Of a stretch of 64,000 bases of DNA, positions 43,439 to 53,136 are shown piece by piece. Numbering within the stretch: the first letter of the stretch is position 1; each line of letters begins with the position of its first letter. The DNA is taken from positions 1-64,000 of the forward strand of contig NZ_JNXT01000016.1 in the NCBI RefSeq assembly GCF_000716675.1, read 5' to 3'. The stretch comes from Streptomyces alboflavus (lineage in GTDB: Bacteria; Actinomycetota; Actinomycetes; Streptomycetales; Streptomycetaceae). The position numbers were made by a program, and so were the translations under genes. Under the pieces are notes generated by a model. It had not been told where the DNA came from. It saw nothing but the letters and a program-made list of their open reading frames with translations, and made no database searches.

Positions 43439-46186
43439 TCAGGCGTCGCCCCCTGCGGCGCCCGGGTCGGCCGCCGCGACGTCCAGGAGCTGATAGCGGT
43501 CGATCGCCTGCTTCAGGACGGAGCGGTCGATCTTGCCCTCGCGGGCCAGCTCGGTGAGCACGCCGACCACGATCGACTGGGCGTCGATGTGGAAGAAGCG
43601 GCGGGCGGCACCCCGCGTGTCCGCGAAGCCGAAGCCGTCCGCGCCGAGCGACTGATAGGTCCCCGGCACCCAGCGGGAGATCTGGTCGGGCACGGACCGC
43701 ATCCAGTCGGAGACGGCCACGAACGGCCCCTCGGCGCTGCTGAGCTTCCGCGTCACATAGGGGACGCGCTGCTCCTCCTCGGGGTGCAGCAGATTGTGCC
43801 GCTCCACCTCGACGGCCTCGCGGCGCAGCTCGTTCCAGGAGGTCGCCGACCAGACGTCCGCCTTGACGTTCCACTCGGCGGCGAGGATCCGCTGGGCCTC
43901 GACGGCCCACGGCACCGCGACACCGGAGGCGAGGATCTGCGCCGGGATCGCGCCCTGCTCGCCCGCCTTGAAGCGGTGGATGCCCTTGAGGATGCCCTCG
44001 ACGTCCACGTTCTCGGGCTCGGCCGGATGCTGGATCGGCTCGTTGTAGACCGTCAGGTAGTAGAAGACGTCCTCGCCGTGCGGGTGGTCCGCCGACGAGC
44101 CGTACATCCGGCGCAGGCCGTCCTGGACGATGTGCGCGATCTCGAAGCCGAAGGCCGGGTCGTAGGCGACACAGCCCGGGTTGGTCGAGGCGAGCAGCTG
44201 CGAGTGCCCGTCGGCGTGCTGCAGACCCTCACCGGTCAGGGTCGTGCGTCCTGCGGTCGCGCCCAGGACGAATCCGCGCGCGAGCTGGTCGGCCATCTGC
44301 CAGAACTGGTCGCCGGTGCGCTGGAAGCCGAACATCGAGTAGAAGACGTACACGGGGATCAGCGGTTCGCCGTGGGTGGCGTAGGCCGAGCCCGCGGCGA
44401 TCAGGGACGCCGTGCAGCCCGCCTCGGAGATCCCGTCGTGCAGCATCTGCCCGGTCGGGGACTCCTTGTAGGCGAGCAGCAGATCCCGGTCCACGGCCTC
44501 GTACTGCTGGCCGAGCGGGTTGTAGATCTTCGCACTCGGGAAGAACGAGTCCATGCCGAAGGTGCGGTACTCATCGGGCGCGATCAGCACAAAACGCTTT
44601 CCGATCTCCTTGTCCCGCATGAGGTCCTTCAGAAGTCGCACAAACGCCATGGTGGTGGCGATGGACTGCTGCCCGGAGCCCTTCTTCACGGCCGCGTACG
44701 TCTTGTCCTCGGGCAGGCGCAGTGGCTCGGAGCGCACCACACGGGTCGGGACATAGCCGCCGAGGCCCTTGCGGCGGTCGTGCATGTACTGGATCTCTTC
44801 CGAGTTCCGGCCCGGGTGGTAGTACGGCGGGGCGCCGTCCTCCAGCTGCTTGTCCGTGATCGGCAGGTGCAGCCGGTCGCGGAAGCCCTTGAGGTCGTCG
44901 ACCGTCAGCTTCTTCATCTGGTGGGTCGCGTTGCGGCCCTCGAAGTTCGGGCCGAGCGTCCAGCCCTTGACGGTCTGGGCCAGGATCACCGTCGGCTGGC
45001 CCTTGTGGGCCTTGGCCGCGGAGAACGCCGCGAAGATCTTCTTGTGGTCGTGACCGCCGCGGCCGAGGTGCAGGATCTGGTCGTCGGTCATGCCCTCGAC
45101 CATGGCGCGCAGCCGCTGGTCGTCACCGAAGAAGTGGTCGCGGATGTAGGCGCCGGTCTCGGTGGCGTACGTCTGGAACTGGCCGTCGGGCGTGGTGTTC
45201 AGCTTGTTGACCAGGATGCCGTCCCGGTCCTGCGCGAGCAGCGGGTCCCAACTGCGGTCCCACACCAGCTTGATGACGTTCCATCCGGCGCCGCGGAACT
45301 GCGACTCCAGCTCCTGGATGATCTTGCCGTTGCCGCGCACCGGGCCGTCCAGGCGCTGCAGATTGCAGTTGACGACGAAGGTGAGGTTGTCGAGCCCCTC
45401 GCGCGCGGCGATGGACAACTGCCCGAGCGACTCCGGCTCGTCCATCTCACCGTCGCCGAGGAACGCCCAGACGTGCGACTTGGAGGTGTCGGCGATGTCG
45501 CGCGCCGCCATGTAGCGGTTCATCCGCGCCTGGAAGATCGCGCCGAGCGGGCCGAGGCCCATGGAGACCGTCGGGAACTCCCAGAAGTCCGGCATGCTGC
45601 GCGGGTGGGGATACGACGACAGGGCGTGCGGGGCCTTGGACTTCTCCTGCCGGAATCCGTCGAGCTGCTGCTCGGAGAGCCGGTCGAGGAGGAAGGCGCG
45701 GGCGTAGATGCCGGGGGAGGCGTGCCCCTGGAAGAAGATCTGGTCGCCGCCGTCGCCCTCGTCCTTGCCGCGGAAGAAGTGGTTGAACCCCACGTCGTAC
45801 AGCGACGCCGAGGAGGCGAAGGTGGCGATGTGGCCGCCCACCCCGATGCCGGGGCGCTGCGCGCGGGACACCATCACGGCCGCGTTCCAGCGGGTCGCGT
45901 TCAGGACCTTGCGCTCGATCTCCTCGTTGCCGGGGAAGAACGGCTCGTCCTTGGTGGCGATCGTGTTGACGTAGTCCGTGCTGCGCATCTCGGGCACGGC
46001 GACGCGCTTCTCGCGGGCGCGCTCGATCAGGCGGAGCATCAGATAGCGGGCCCGCTCGCGGCCGCGCTCGTCGACGGCGGCGTCGAGGGAGTCGAGCCAT
46101 TCCTGGGTCTCTTCTGGATCGAAATCCGGGACCTGGCTGGGAAGGCCGCCAATGATGATCGGGTTGCGATCGGATCCGGAAGCCAC
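43439..46186 (-). CDS. aceE: Pyruvate dehydrogenase E1 component (homodimeric)
   Basis: The product is 915 residues, normal for the single-chain E1. Thiamine diphosphate binding is shown by [14 protein letters not shown] and NCNLQRLDG. It decarboxylates pyruvate and reductively acetylates the lipoyl group of E2, feeding acetyl-CoA to the TCA cycle and to the fatty acid synthase encoded nearby. Start GTG 46186 has GAAGGAAC upstream. Streptomyces places aceE apart from E2, as here. Confidence 0.97.
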   Translation of the reverse strand: MASGSDRNPIIIGGLPSQVPDFDPEETQEWLDSLDAAVDERGRERARYLMLRLIERAREKRVAVPEMRSTDYVNTIATKDEPFFPGNEEIERKVLNATRWNAAVMVSRAQRPGIGVGGHIATFASSASLYDVGFNHFFRGKDEGDGGDQIFFQGHASPGIYARAFLLDRLSEQQLDGFRQEKSKAPHALSSYPHPRSMPDFWEFPTVSMGLGPLGAIFQARMNRYMAARDIADTSKSHVWAFLGDGEMDEPESLGQLSIAAREGLDNLTFVVNCNLQRLDGPVRGNGKIIQELESQFRGAGWNVIKLVWDRSWDPLLAQDRDGILVNKLNTTPDGQFQTYATETGAYIRDHFFGDDQRLRAMVEGMTDDQILHLGRGGHDHKKIFAAFSAAKAHKGQPTVILAQTVKGWTLGPNFEGRNATHQMKKLTVDDLKGFRDRLHLPITDKQLEDGAPPYYHPGRNSEEIQYMHDRRKGLGGYVPTRVVRSEPLRLPEDKTYAAVKKGSGQQSIATTMAFVRLLKDLMRDKEIGKRFVLIAPDEYRTFGMDSFFPSAKIYNPLGQQYEAVDRDLLLAYKESPTGQMLHDGISEAGCTASLIAAGSAYATHGEPLIPVYVFYSMFGFQRTGDQFWQMADQLARGFVLGATAGRTTLTGEGLQHADGHSQLLASTNPGCVAYDPAFGFEIAHIVQDGLRRMYGSSADHPHGEDVFYYLTVYNEPIQHPAEPENVDVEGILKGIHRFKAGEQGAIPAQILASGVAVPWAVEAQRILAAEWNVKADVWSATSWNELRREAVEVERHNLLHPEEEQRVPYVTRKLSSAEGPFVAVSDWMRSVPDQISRWVPGTYQSLGADGFGFADTRGAARRFFHIDAQSIVVGVLTELAREGKIDRSVLKQAIDRYQLLDVAAADPGAAGGDA

Positions 46187-46638
46187 GCTGTTCCTTCGCT
46201 GTGTGGTCGCGCGTGCGCGCGATGCGGTTCGTGCTCGGGCTTGATCTCTGCTCCGGCCCTCGCGGGGCGCTGCTCCGTCCCCGGCCGGGGCTCTGCTCTG
46301 GACTCTCTGGGCTCGTGCGTACGACGCTCACCATCGTCTACCCCGGTGCGGTCTACGTCATCTCTACCTCCAGGTAACCGGGACGACGGCCGCCGTCCCT
46401 GGGGTAGGCTCGGCCAAATCGCAACGATACGCCCATCCCGCCCAACGGCTCCGCGGAGCCGTCCGGCCCCTTCCGGATGCGGCCACAGTTGCGGTGACAC
46501 GGTCGGGAACGTCACCGTTTCGGCGGTCTTGACGGCTGGGTACTTGCGCGATCCGTCCCGCCCGTGTGGACTACGGCCAATGCCCCTCGCACGCGCGGGG
46601 CCGAAGGCATTCCCAAGAACAAGATCAGGAGGCAATCC
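46187..46638. other. 452-bp divergent promoter region between aceE and the DUF3052 gene
   Basis: No gene is supported. On the minus strand the leader of aceE holds three copies of GTAGA (around 46333-46372). No riboswitch is recognised. The DUF3052 side contains an AT-richer patch near 46490-46560. Confidence 0.45.
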
Positions 46639-47070
46639 GTGAGCGCGACCGCGGACCACGCGGAGACGAACCTTGCCGTAAGGCTGGGGTTCCAGCCCGA
46701 CATGGTGGTCCAGGAGATCGGCTACGACGACGACGCCGATCAGGAGCTCCGCGAGGCCATCGAGCAGGCCACCGGCACAGAACTCGTCGACGAGGAATAC
46801 GACGACGTGGCTGATGCCGTGGTGCTCTGGTTCCGAGAGGACGACGGGGACCTGACCGATGCGCTGGTCGATGCCATCGCGTACATGGAGGAAGGCGGTT
46901 CGATCCTCCTCCTCACACCGAAGACAGGGCGCGACGGGTACGTCGAGCCCAGCGAGATCGGTGAGGCCGCAACCACCGCGGGGCTGTCCCAGACCAAGAG
47001 CATCAACGCGGGCAAGGACTGGAACGGGTCTCGGCTGAGTACGCCCAAGGGAGCGGCCAAGAAGCGCTAG
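46639..47070 (+). CDS. DUF3052-family protein
   Basis: The product is 143 residues from GTG 46639 with an AGGAGG ribosome site. It is acidic and soluble, and matches the actinobacterial DUF3052 pattern (LGFQPDMVVQEIGYDDDAD; ILLLTPKTGRDG). It has no catalytic motif that I recognise. The gene next to aceE is conserved in Streptomyces, but no function is known. Confidence 0.92.
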   Translation: MSATADHAETNLAVRLGFQPDMVVQEIGYDDDADQELREAIEQATGTELVDEEYDDVADAVVLWFREDDGDLTDALVDAIAYMEEGGSILLLTPKTGRDGYVEPSEIGEAATTAGLSQTKSINAGKDWNGSRLSTPKGAAKKR

Positions 47071-47096
47071 CTGGCCGCAGGCCCTCCGCAGACCCC

Positions 47097-47135
47097 CGTG
47101 AGGCCCCCGACGGTTCGTCCGTCGGGGGCCTCACG
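47097..47135 (+). terminator. Strong terminator after the DUF3052 gene
   Basis: A perfect 17-bp stem (47097-47113 with 47119-47135) closes a 5-nt TTCGT loop, 26 bp downstream of the stop. Confidence 0.92.
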
Positions 47136-47250
47136 TGTGTCCGGGGCGGGCCCCTGCTTCGCGCCGCCGCGCTCGTCCTCACACGCCGGACGGGCTCTCT
47201 CCCACCCACCCGCCCTTCCTGGGGCTCCGCCCCAGACCCCGCTCCTCAAA

Positions 47251-47460
47251 CGCCGGAGGGGCTGAAAATTACCCGCCGCAGGGCCTGAAAATTACCCGCC
47301 GGAGGGGCTGCAAATTCCCTGCCCTGCGGCCTGAGGCGCACCCGCCCCGCGGCCTGAGACGCACCCCGCCGCAGGGCCTGAGGCGCACCCGCCGCAAGGC
47401 TTGAGCCTCACCCGCCGGGGTGTCCTGAACCTCACCCGCCCGGGTGGCCTGAACCTCACC
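47251..47460. repeat. 23-bp tandem repeat array in a 626-bp gene-free region
   Basis: Nine consecutive units of 23-24 bp run without gaps except one inserted base (47366). Units begin CGCCG and share a central CTGA and a closing ACC. The first two are nearly identical, and the last ones diverge to CCTGAACCTCACC. Just after it (47490-47515) lies the dispersed motif CAGCCCGTCCGGCGATTGAG, common in Streptomyces. The period is not a multiple of three, so it is non-coding. The remaining gap (47071-47696) shows no gene. Confidence 0.85.
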
Positions 47461-47696
47461 CGCACACTCCCAGCCCGCCCCGGCGGCATCTCAGCCCGTC
47501 CGGCGATTGAGGACGAGGCGCGGAGCGCCGATTCGGCGGGGGTCTGTCCCACCCGAGGGGACACCCACCCCCGGGGTCCAGGGGCGGAGCCCCGGTTTCG
47601 GAGAAGGGGCGGGCCTGGGGCGCCCCGCGAGGGGACGAGGCCCACCCGTACGCTGGGGGGCACCCCAATGGCCCAGGCGAAGGGAAGTGGCTCCTC

Positions 47697-48155
47697 GTGG
47701 CGATCGAGGTCGGCGTCAAGGCTCCGGAATTCGAGCTCAAGGACAACCACGGGCGCACGGTGCGACTCGCGGACTTCCGCGGACAGAAGAACGTGGTGCT
47801 GCTCTTCTACCCGTTCGCGTTCACCGGGGTGTGCACGGGCGAGCTCTGCGCCCTGCGCGACGAACTGCCGAAGTTCGTGAACGACGACACCCAGCTCCTC
47901 GCCGTCTCCAACGACTCCATCCACACCCTGCGCGTCTTCGCCGAGCAGGAGGGCCTGGAGTACCCGCTCCTGTCGGACTTCTGGCCGCACGGCGAGACCT
48001 CGCGGGCGTACGGCGTCTTCGACGAGGACAAGGGCTGTGCGGTGCGCGGCACCTTCATCATCGACAAGGACGGCGTCGTGCGCTGGACCGTGGTGAACGG
48101 CCTGCCCGACGCCCGGGACCTGAACGAGTACGTGAAGGCGCTTCAGAACCTCTGA
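47697..48155 (+). CDS. AhpE-type peroxiredoxin
   Basis: The product is 152 residues from GTG 47697 with GAAGGGAAG upstream. The peroxidatic cysteine is C46 in [12 protein letters not shown]; a second Cys (C51) is five residues later. The C-terminal end is short, as in the AhpE/1-Cys group. It reduces hydrogen peroxide and organic peroxides. Its position before the Ter genes suits a stress-response neighbourhood. Confidence 0.93.
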   Translation: MAIEVGVKAPEFELKDNHGRTVRLADFRGQKNVVLLFYPFAFTGVCTGELCALRDELPKFVNDDTQLLAVSNDSIHTLRVFAEQEGLEYPLLSDFWPHGETSRAYGVFDEDKGCAVRGTFIIDKDGVVRWTVVNGLPDARDLNEYVKALQNL

Positions 48156-48270
48156 GAACACCCGTGTGGAAGCCTGTGGCCACCGGGAACCGGTCACTAG
48201 GATCCACACGTTGATCCGATGGCAAGCACGACTGGGGCTCCCCGCCCCTGGACACTATTTGGGAGGACTC

Positions 48271-48846
48271 GTGGGAGTCAGCCTCAGCAAGGGCGGCAAC
48301 GTATCTCTGAGCAAGGAGGCGCCCGGCCTGACCGCCGTCACGGTCGGCCTCGGCTGGGATGTCCGCACCACCACCGGTCAGGACTTCGACCTGGACGCCA
48401 GCGCCATCCTGACGAACGCGGAGGGCAAGGTCAGCAGTGACGCCAACTTCGTGTTCTTCAACAACCTGAAGAGCCCCGACGGCTCCGTGGAGCACACCGG
48501 CGACAACATCACCGGTGAGGGCGAGGGCGACGACGAGCAGATCAAGGTCAACCTCGCGGCCGTCCCGGCGGACATCGAGAAGATCGTCTTCCCGGTCTCG
48601 ATCTACGACGCCGAGAACCGCCAGCAGTCCTTCGGCCAGGTCCGCAACGCCTTCATCCGCGTGGTGAACCAGGCCGGCGAGGCGGAGCTCGCCCGCTACG
48701 ACCTCTCCGAGGACGCCTCCACGGAGACGGCCATGGTCTTCGGCGAGCTGTACCGCCACGGCGCGGAGTGGAAGTTCCGCGCCGTCGGTCAGGGGTATGC
48801 CTCGGGTCTGCGCGGCATCGCGCAGGACTTCGGCGTCAACGTCTGA
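48271..48846 (+). CDS. terD: TerD-family calcium-binding stress protein
   Basis: The product is 191 residues from GTG 48271, the standard TerD length, with GGGAGG upstream. It shows [13 protein letters not shown], the DLDASA calcium site and FVFFNN. TerD proteins bind Ca2+ in the cytoplasm and take part in tellurite and envelope stress responses and, in Streptomyces, in development. A close paralogue follows at 48993. Confidence 0.95.
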   Translation: MGVSLSKGGNVSLSKEAPGLTAVTVGLGWDVRTTTGQDFDLDASAILTNAEGKVSSDANFVFFNNLKSPDGSVEHTGDNITGEGEGDDEQIKVNLAAVPADIEKIVFPVSIYDAENRQQSFGQVRNAFIRVVNQAGEAELARYDLSEDASTETAMVFGELYRHGAEWKFRAVGQGYASGLRGIAQDFGVNV

Positions 48847-48868
48847 GCCGAGCAGCATCCAGCAGGGC

Positions 48869-48905
48869 CGTCCGGCGCCGCACACGACAGGTGCGGCGCC
48901 GGACG
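48869..48905 (+). terminator. Terminator-like hairpin between the two terD genes
   Basis: A perfect 15-bp stem (48869-48883 with 48891-48905) around a 7-nt loop follows the first terD stop by 22 bp. Confidence 0.88.
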
Positions 48906-48926
48906 CGCTCGGCATCGCACGGCCAC

Positions 48927-48954
48927 CGTGCCCCGGCCCTGGTGCCGGGGCACG
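48927..48954 (+). other. Second hairpin in the leader of the second terD gene
   Basis: An 11-bp perfect stem (48927-48937 with 48944-48954) and a 6-nt loop lie 38 bp before the second terD start. It could stabilise the processed leader or add to termination. Confidence 0.65.
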
Positions 48955-48992
48955 CGGCAGTCCAACGCAACACCTCGGGGAGGACCAGCATC

Positions 48993-49568
48993 ATGGGCGT
49001 CACGCTCGCCAAGGGAGGCAATGTCTCCCTGTCCAAGGCCGCACCCGATCTCACGAAGGTGATGGTCGGCCTCGGCTGGGACGCTCGCTCCACCACCGGG
49101 GCCCCGTTCGACCTGGACGCCAGCGCGCTGCTGTGCCAGTCGGGCCGGGTCCTCGGCGACGAGTGGTTCGTGTTCTACAACAACCTGACGAGCCCCGACG
49201 GCTCCGTCGAGCACACCGGCGACAACCTCACCGGTGAGGGCGACGGCGACGACGAGTCGCTGATCCTCGACCTGACCAAGGTCCCCGCGCACTGCGACAA
49301 GATCGTCTTCCCGGTCTCCATCCACGACGCGGACAACCGGGGGCAGACGTTCGGTCAGGTCAGCAACGCCTTCATCCGCGTGGTGAACCAGGCCGACGGC
49401 CAGGAGCTCGCCCGCTACGACCTCAGTGAGGACGCCTCCACGGAGACCGCGATGATCTTCGGCGAGGTCTATCGGTACGGGGGCGAGTGGAAGTTCCGCG
49501 CCGTCGGGCAGGGGTACGCGTCCGGCCTGCGGGGCATCGCTCTAGACTTCGGAGTCAATGTTTCCTAA
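48993..49568 (+). CDS. terD: TerD-family calcium-binding stress protein, second copy
   Basis: The product is 191 residues, the same length as its neighbour and clearly paralogous (most of the C-terminal 60 residues match). It keeps the DLDASA site and [17 protein letters not shown] before the ATG is a strong ribosome site. Two hairpins separate it from the first copy, so the two may be separately controlled. Confidence 0.95.
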   Translation: MGVTLAKGGNVSLSKAAPDLTKVMVGLGWDARSTTGAPFDLDASALLCQSGRVLGDEWFVFYNNLTSPDGSVEHTGDNLTGEGDGDDESLILDLTKVPAHCDKIVFPVSIHDADNRGQTFGQVSNAFIRVVNQADGQELARYDLSEDASTETAMIFGEVYRYGGEWKFRAVGQGYASGLRGIALDFGVNVS

Positions 49569-49714
49569 AGGACTCTCCCCGGGATCCCCAAACGGCTGAC
49601 GGCTCTGCCCGCCGGCCGCCTGAGGAGCCCGGGGGCACCCCCTGGCGAAGGCTTCGCGAAGCCGGAGCCGGGGACGGCGCGGGGGAGACCCGTACACACA
49701 CGATTGGGTAGCCA

Positions 49715-50863
49715 GTGGTTCTGAAAACCTTCGGCTGGTCGTTCGCAGTTACTGCGCTCGGCCTGGTCGCAGCGGTGCTCTTTGGGGGGTGGACGGCGTT
49801 CGGGATCGTGGCGATCCTGTCCATCCTCGAGATCTCGCTGTCCTTCGACAACGCGGTGGTCAACGCCGGAATCCTGAAGAAGATGAATGCCTTCTGGCAG
49901 AAGATCTTCCTCACCATCGGCATCCTCATCGCCGTCTTCGGCATGCGCCTCGTCTTCCCGGTCGTGATCGTCGCCGTCAGCGCGAGCATGGGGCCGATCG
50001 AAGCGGTCAAGCTCGCGCTCAACGACAAGGACCAGTACCAGCAGCTGGTCACCGACGCGCACCCGTCGATCGCGGCGTTCGGCGGCATGTTCCTGCTGAT
50101 GATCTTCCTCGACTTCGTCTTCGAGGACCGGGACATCAAGTGGCTCGGCTGGCTGGAGCGCCCGCTCGCCAAGCTCGGCAAGATCGACATGCTGTCGGTG
50201 TGCATCGCGCTCATCGTCCTGCTCGTCTCCTCGATGACCTTCGCCAAGCACGCGCACCAGCACGGCGGCACCCACGCCGACAAGGCGGAGACGGTCCTGA
50301 TCTCCGGCGTCGGCGGCCTCATCACGTACCTCATCGTGGGCGGACTCTCCAGCTACTTCGAGAACAAGCTGGAGGAAGAGGAGGAGCGCGAGCACGAGGC
50401 CGAGGAGGAGGCCAGGGCCAAGGGCAAGCAGGTCTCCCTGATCCAGCTCTCCGGCAAGGCCGCGTTCTTCATGTTCCTCTACCTGGAGGTCCTGGACGCG
50501 TCGTTCTCCTTCGACGGCGTCATCGGTGCCTTCGCGGTCACCAACGACATCGTCCTGATGGCGCTCGGCCTCGGCATCGGCGCGATGTACGTCCGGTCGC
50601 TCACCGTCTACCTGGTCCGCCAGGGCACCCTCGACGACTATGTCTACCTGGAGCACGGCGCGCACTACGCCATCGGCGCCCTCGCCGCGGTCCTGCTCAT
50701 CACGATCCAGTACGAGATCCACGAGCTGATCACCGGCTCCATCGGTGTGCTCCTGATCGGCGCCTCGTTCTGGTCGTCCGTCCGCCGCAACAAGGCCCTG
50801 GCGGCCGCGGAGGGCGACGGCGCGGGCTCGGGCGACAAGACCGAGGTCTCGTCCGGCGTCTAG
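49715..50863 (+). CDS. TerC-like integral membrane protein (DUF475)
   Basis: The product is 382 residues from GTG 49715. It has about eight membrane helices and two conserved acidic blocks, EISLSFDNAVVNAG and EVLDASFSFDGVIGA, marking the two halves. TerC/DUF475 proteins are thought to handle metal ions and interact with TerD. The Glu-rich loop (LEEEEEREHEAEEEARA) between the halves lies on the cytoplasmic side. It is most likely part of the same Ter locus transcript. Confidence 0.92.
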   Translation: MVLKTFGWSFAVTALGLVAAVLFGGWTAFGIVAILSILEISLSFDNAVVNAGILKKMNAFWQKIFLTIGILIAVFGMRLVFPVVIVAVSASMGPIEAVKLALNDKDQYQQLVTDAHPSIAAFGGMFLLMIFLDFVFEDRDIKWLGWLERPLAKLGKIDMLSVCIALIVLLVSSMTFAKHAHQHGGTHADKAETVLISGVGGLITYLIVGGLSSYFENKLEEEEEREHEAEEEARAKGKQVSLIQLSGKAAFFMFLYLEVLDASFSFDGVIGAFAVTNDIVLMALGLGIGAMYVRSLTVYLVRQGTLDDYVYLEHGAHYAIGALAAVLLITIQYEIHELITGSIGVLLIGASFWSSVRRNKALAAAEGDGAGSGDKTEVSSGV

Positions 50864-50900
50864 GCGCCCTTCGGCCACCCGGCCGGAACAGAAACACCGC

Positions 50901-50935
50901 GACGGCGGCGTCCCCGACCCGGGGGCGCCGCCGTC
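50901..50935 (+). terminator. Terminator after the TerC-like gene
   Basis: A 15-bp stem (50901-50915 with 50921-50935, one G-U pair) closes a 5-nt loop, 37 bp after the stop. Confidence 0.88.
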
Positions 50936-51097
50936 GGCGTACCCGGGGTGGCATACGGTGGGCCGACTTCCTGATCCGGACGTGTGGGGCCCGCTCCGGC
51001 GAGGAACGCTTCTGTGCGGGGCGGTAGTTGGGGCGTGACCCGGGGCCGCCCCGAGACGTGACGACAACCGACGCGGGGCATTTCTTCTGGGGGTGGC

Positions 51098-51844
51098 ATG
51101 TCCTTCTGGGACGGTCTGCGGCCGGGGCGTTCGATGGACTTCGCATCGGGCAGCGCCGCGACCAACTCCATCGAGCTGACCAAACGGCATCCGACGGTCT
51201 CGCTGACCAAACAGGGCGCCGCCACGGGCAATCTGCGCGTCACGCTGACGTGGCAGATGCGCACGTCCGACCTCATCGGCAAGAAGCGCGGGGGCGGCAG
51301 CCTGCTGCGGCACCCGCTGAAGATGTTCCAGCCCGAGCCGGTGCAGGCGCACACCCAGAGCATGGTCAACGTGGACCTCGACCTGGGCTGCATGTACGAG
51401 CTGACCGACGGCAGCAAGGGCGTCGTACAGCCCCTCGGCAACTTCTTCGGGAGCCTCAACTCCCCGCCGTACGTGAAGGGCAGCGGCGACGACCGGTTCG
51501 GCTCCGGCTCCGGCGAGACGCTCTACGTCAACCTCGACCACCGCGAGTCGATCAAGCGCCTGCTCGTGTTCGTCTACATCTACGACCAGACGCCCGCCTT
51601 CGACCGCACCCACGCCAAGGTGACGCTCTACCCCAGCAACGGTCCGCGCGTCGAGATCGACCTGGAGGAGCGCGCCCCGCAGGCCCGCTCCTGCGCGGTC
51701 CTCACGGTCGAGAACATCAAGGACGAGCTGATCGTGCGCCGCGAGGTCCGCTATGTGTACGGCTTCCAGGCCGAGCTCGACCGGCTGTACGGCTGGGGGC
51801 TGCAGTGGGGCCGCGGCTACAAGACCAAGGTGGGCGGCACCTGA
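51098..51844 (+). CDS. TerA-like tellurium-resistance-type protein
   Basis: The product is 248 residues from ATG 51098. It shares the TerD-related beta sandwich (VSLTKQGAATGNLRVTLTW; MVNVDLDLGCMYELTDGS; LLVFVYIYD) but lacks the DLDASA site, as TerA does. In Ter complexes TerA partners TerD and TerC at the membrane. It is separated from the TerC-like gene by a terminator and ends near the convergent third TerD gene. Confidence 0.85.
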   Translation: MSFWDGLRPGRSMDFASGSAATNSIELTKRHPTVSLTKQGAATGNLRVTLTWQMRTSDLIGKKRGGGSLLRHPLKMFQPEPVQAHTQSMVNVDLDLGCMYELTDGSKGVVQPLGNFFGSLNSPPYVKGSGDDRFGSGSGETLYVNLDHRESIKRLLVFVYIYDQTPAFDRTHAKVTLYPSNGPRVEIDLEERAPQARSCAVLTVENIKDELIVRREVRYVYGFQAELDRLYGWGLQWGRGYKTKVGGT

Positions 51845-51875
51845 GCGGCCCCGCGGGGCGGGCGCCGGGGGCGGC

Positions 51876-52781
51876 TCAGCGGGGCAGGAACTGCGGCCCC
51901 TGCGGCGGCAGCCGGAAGTTCGGGTCCGGCACCGGCGCGGGTGCCACCGGATGCGGGTAGCCGTACGCCGGCACGGGGGGCTGGGTCGGCGCGGGCTGCG
52001 GGTAGCCGTAGGAGGGCTGGGGCGCGGGGTAGCGCGGCGGCTGGGGCGGGTAGCCGTACGCGGGCTGGGGCGCCGGCGGCGCGGTGGCCGGGTACGGCAC
52101 CGACGGCTGCGCGGGCTGCGCGGGCTGCGCGGGCGGCAGGGTGTGCGCCGGGGGCACCGGGGCGGGGCCCGTCGTGCCCAGGCGCTGCGTCTGCAGCACG
52201 GACGCGTCGGGCGTCGGCTCGGGCACGGCCTCCGACTCGTCCACGGAGATGCCGAAGTCGGTGGCGAGGCCCACCAGGCCGTTGGAGTAGCCCTCGCCGA
52301 GGGCACGGAACTTCCAGCCCTCGCCGCGGCGGTACAGCTCCCCGCAGATCAGCGCGGTCTCGGCGCCCGTCTCCGGGGTGATGTCGAAGTACGCGAGGGG
52401 CTCCGCGTCGGCCGCGGCTGGGGAGGCGTCGTACAGCAGGATCCGCAGCGCGCGGACGTGCTCGAAGGGCACGTCGTCGGCGGACGCGACGAGCAGCACC
52501 CGGCCGACCGCCGGGTCGAGGCCCGCCAGATCGGTCTGGACCGTGTCCGTCAGGCCCTCGGCGACCCGCTTCTTGCCCAGGCGCCAGACCTTGCCGGAGG
52601 GGTGGCGCGGCTGGTTGTAGAAGACGAAGTCCTCGTCCGAGCGCACCCGGCCGTCGGTGCCGAGCAGCAGCGCCGACGCGTCGACGTCGGGGGCGCCCTG
52701 GCGCGGCGTCCAGCGCAGGACGGCGCGGACGGCGGCGGCTTCGAGCGGGACGTTCGACCCCTTCAACATCGCGTGCGTCAT
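51876..52781 (-). CDS. TerD-family protein with Pro/Tyr-rich tail
   Basis: The product is 301 residues from ATG 52781. The first 190 residues are a TerD domain ([42 protein letters not shown]). The remaining 110 residues are low-complexity Pro, Ala, Gln and Tyr with repeated YGYP elements, probably an interaction or phase-forming tail. It is transcribed away from the metabolite operon, from a shared region. Confidence 0.92.
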   Translation of the reverse strand: MTHAMLKGSNVPLEAAAVRAVLRWTPRQGAPDVDASALLLGTDGRVRSDEDFVFYNQPRHPSGKVWRLGKKRVAEGLTDTVQTDLAGLDPAVGRVLLVASADDVPFEHVRALRILLYDASPAAADAEPLAYFDITPETGAETALICGELYRRGEGWKFRALGEGYSNGLVGLATDFGISVDESEAVPEPTPDASVLQTQRLGTTGPAPVPPAHTLPPAQPAQPAQPSVPYPATAPPAPQPAYGYPPQPPRYPAPQPSYGYPQPAPTQPPVPAYGYPHPVAPAPVPDPNFRLPPQGPQFLPR

Positions 52782-53136
52782 GCGGTCATCCTGCCTTCCT
52801 CGTCCGGCGCCGGACAACGCGGGTCCCGGGCTCAGGACCGCCGTGTTCCCGCCCGGCTGCCGGGCCCCGCTTCCGGGCGCACGCTTTCGGACACCCGCCG
52901 GTCCCGGCGCCGTCCTGCCCGTGTCCTGCCCGTCTTGTGGCCTATGACACCTGCCTGTGCCGGTGTGGGGCACTCGTGTGCGACATGGCCGGGTTACCTG
53001 AATTTCATGCCCGGAGGGAACCTCCGACACCCGCCCCTACGTACTATTACCGGCCACATCACTTCGGATCGCGTCGACGATACGTCGGGTCGCGTCGGCG
53101 ATACGGGCGATATCAGGAGAATTCCAGGGGAACCCC
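52782..53136. other. 355-bp divergent regulatory region of the Ter locus
   Basis: No gene is supported. A rightward TACTAT (53042-53047) is a good -10 candidate 90 bp before the CitE-like start, and the direct repeat described below lies between it and the gene. Confidence 0.5.
53065..53105. repeat. 20-bp direct repeat upstream of the Ter-linked metabolite operon
   Basis: Two copies, 53065-53084 and 53086-53105, match at 18 of 20 positions with a 21-bp period, i.e. about two helical turns. Both carry TCGCGTCG and end CGATACG. This suits a tandem regulator site. Confidence 0.7.

Noticed and set aside
43367..46642. A 1091-residue plus-strand frame opposite aceE
   Set aside because: Antisense shadow of a certain enzyme gene; no recognisable motifs.
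47251..47460. Possible CRISPR array from the regular repeats
   Set aside because: There are no unique spacers between units; the units are directly adjacent and 23 bp long, and no cas genes are present.
49565..52306. A 913-residue minus-strand frame across terD, TerC-like and TerA-like genes
   Set aside because: It crosses several real genes and its residue mix is a frame artefact.
52782..53030. N-terminal extension of the third TerD protein
   Set aside because: The extension has no TerD features; the domain begins at ATG 52781.
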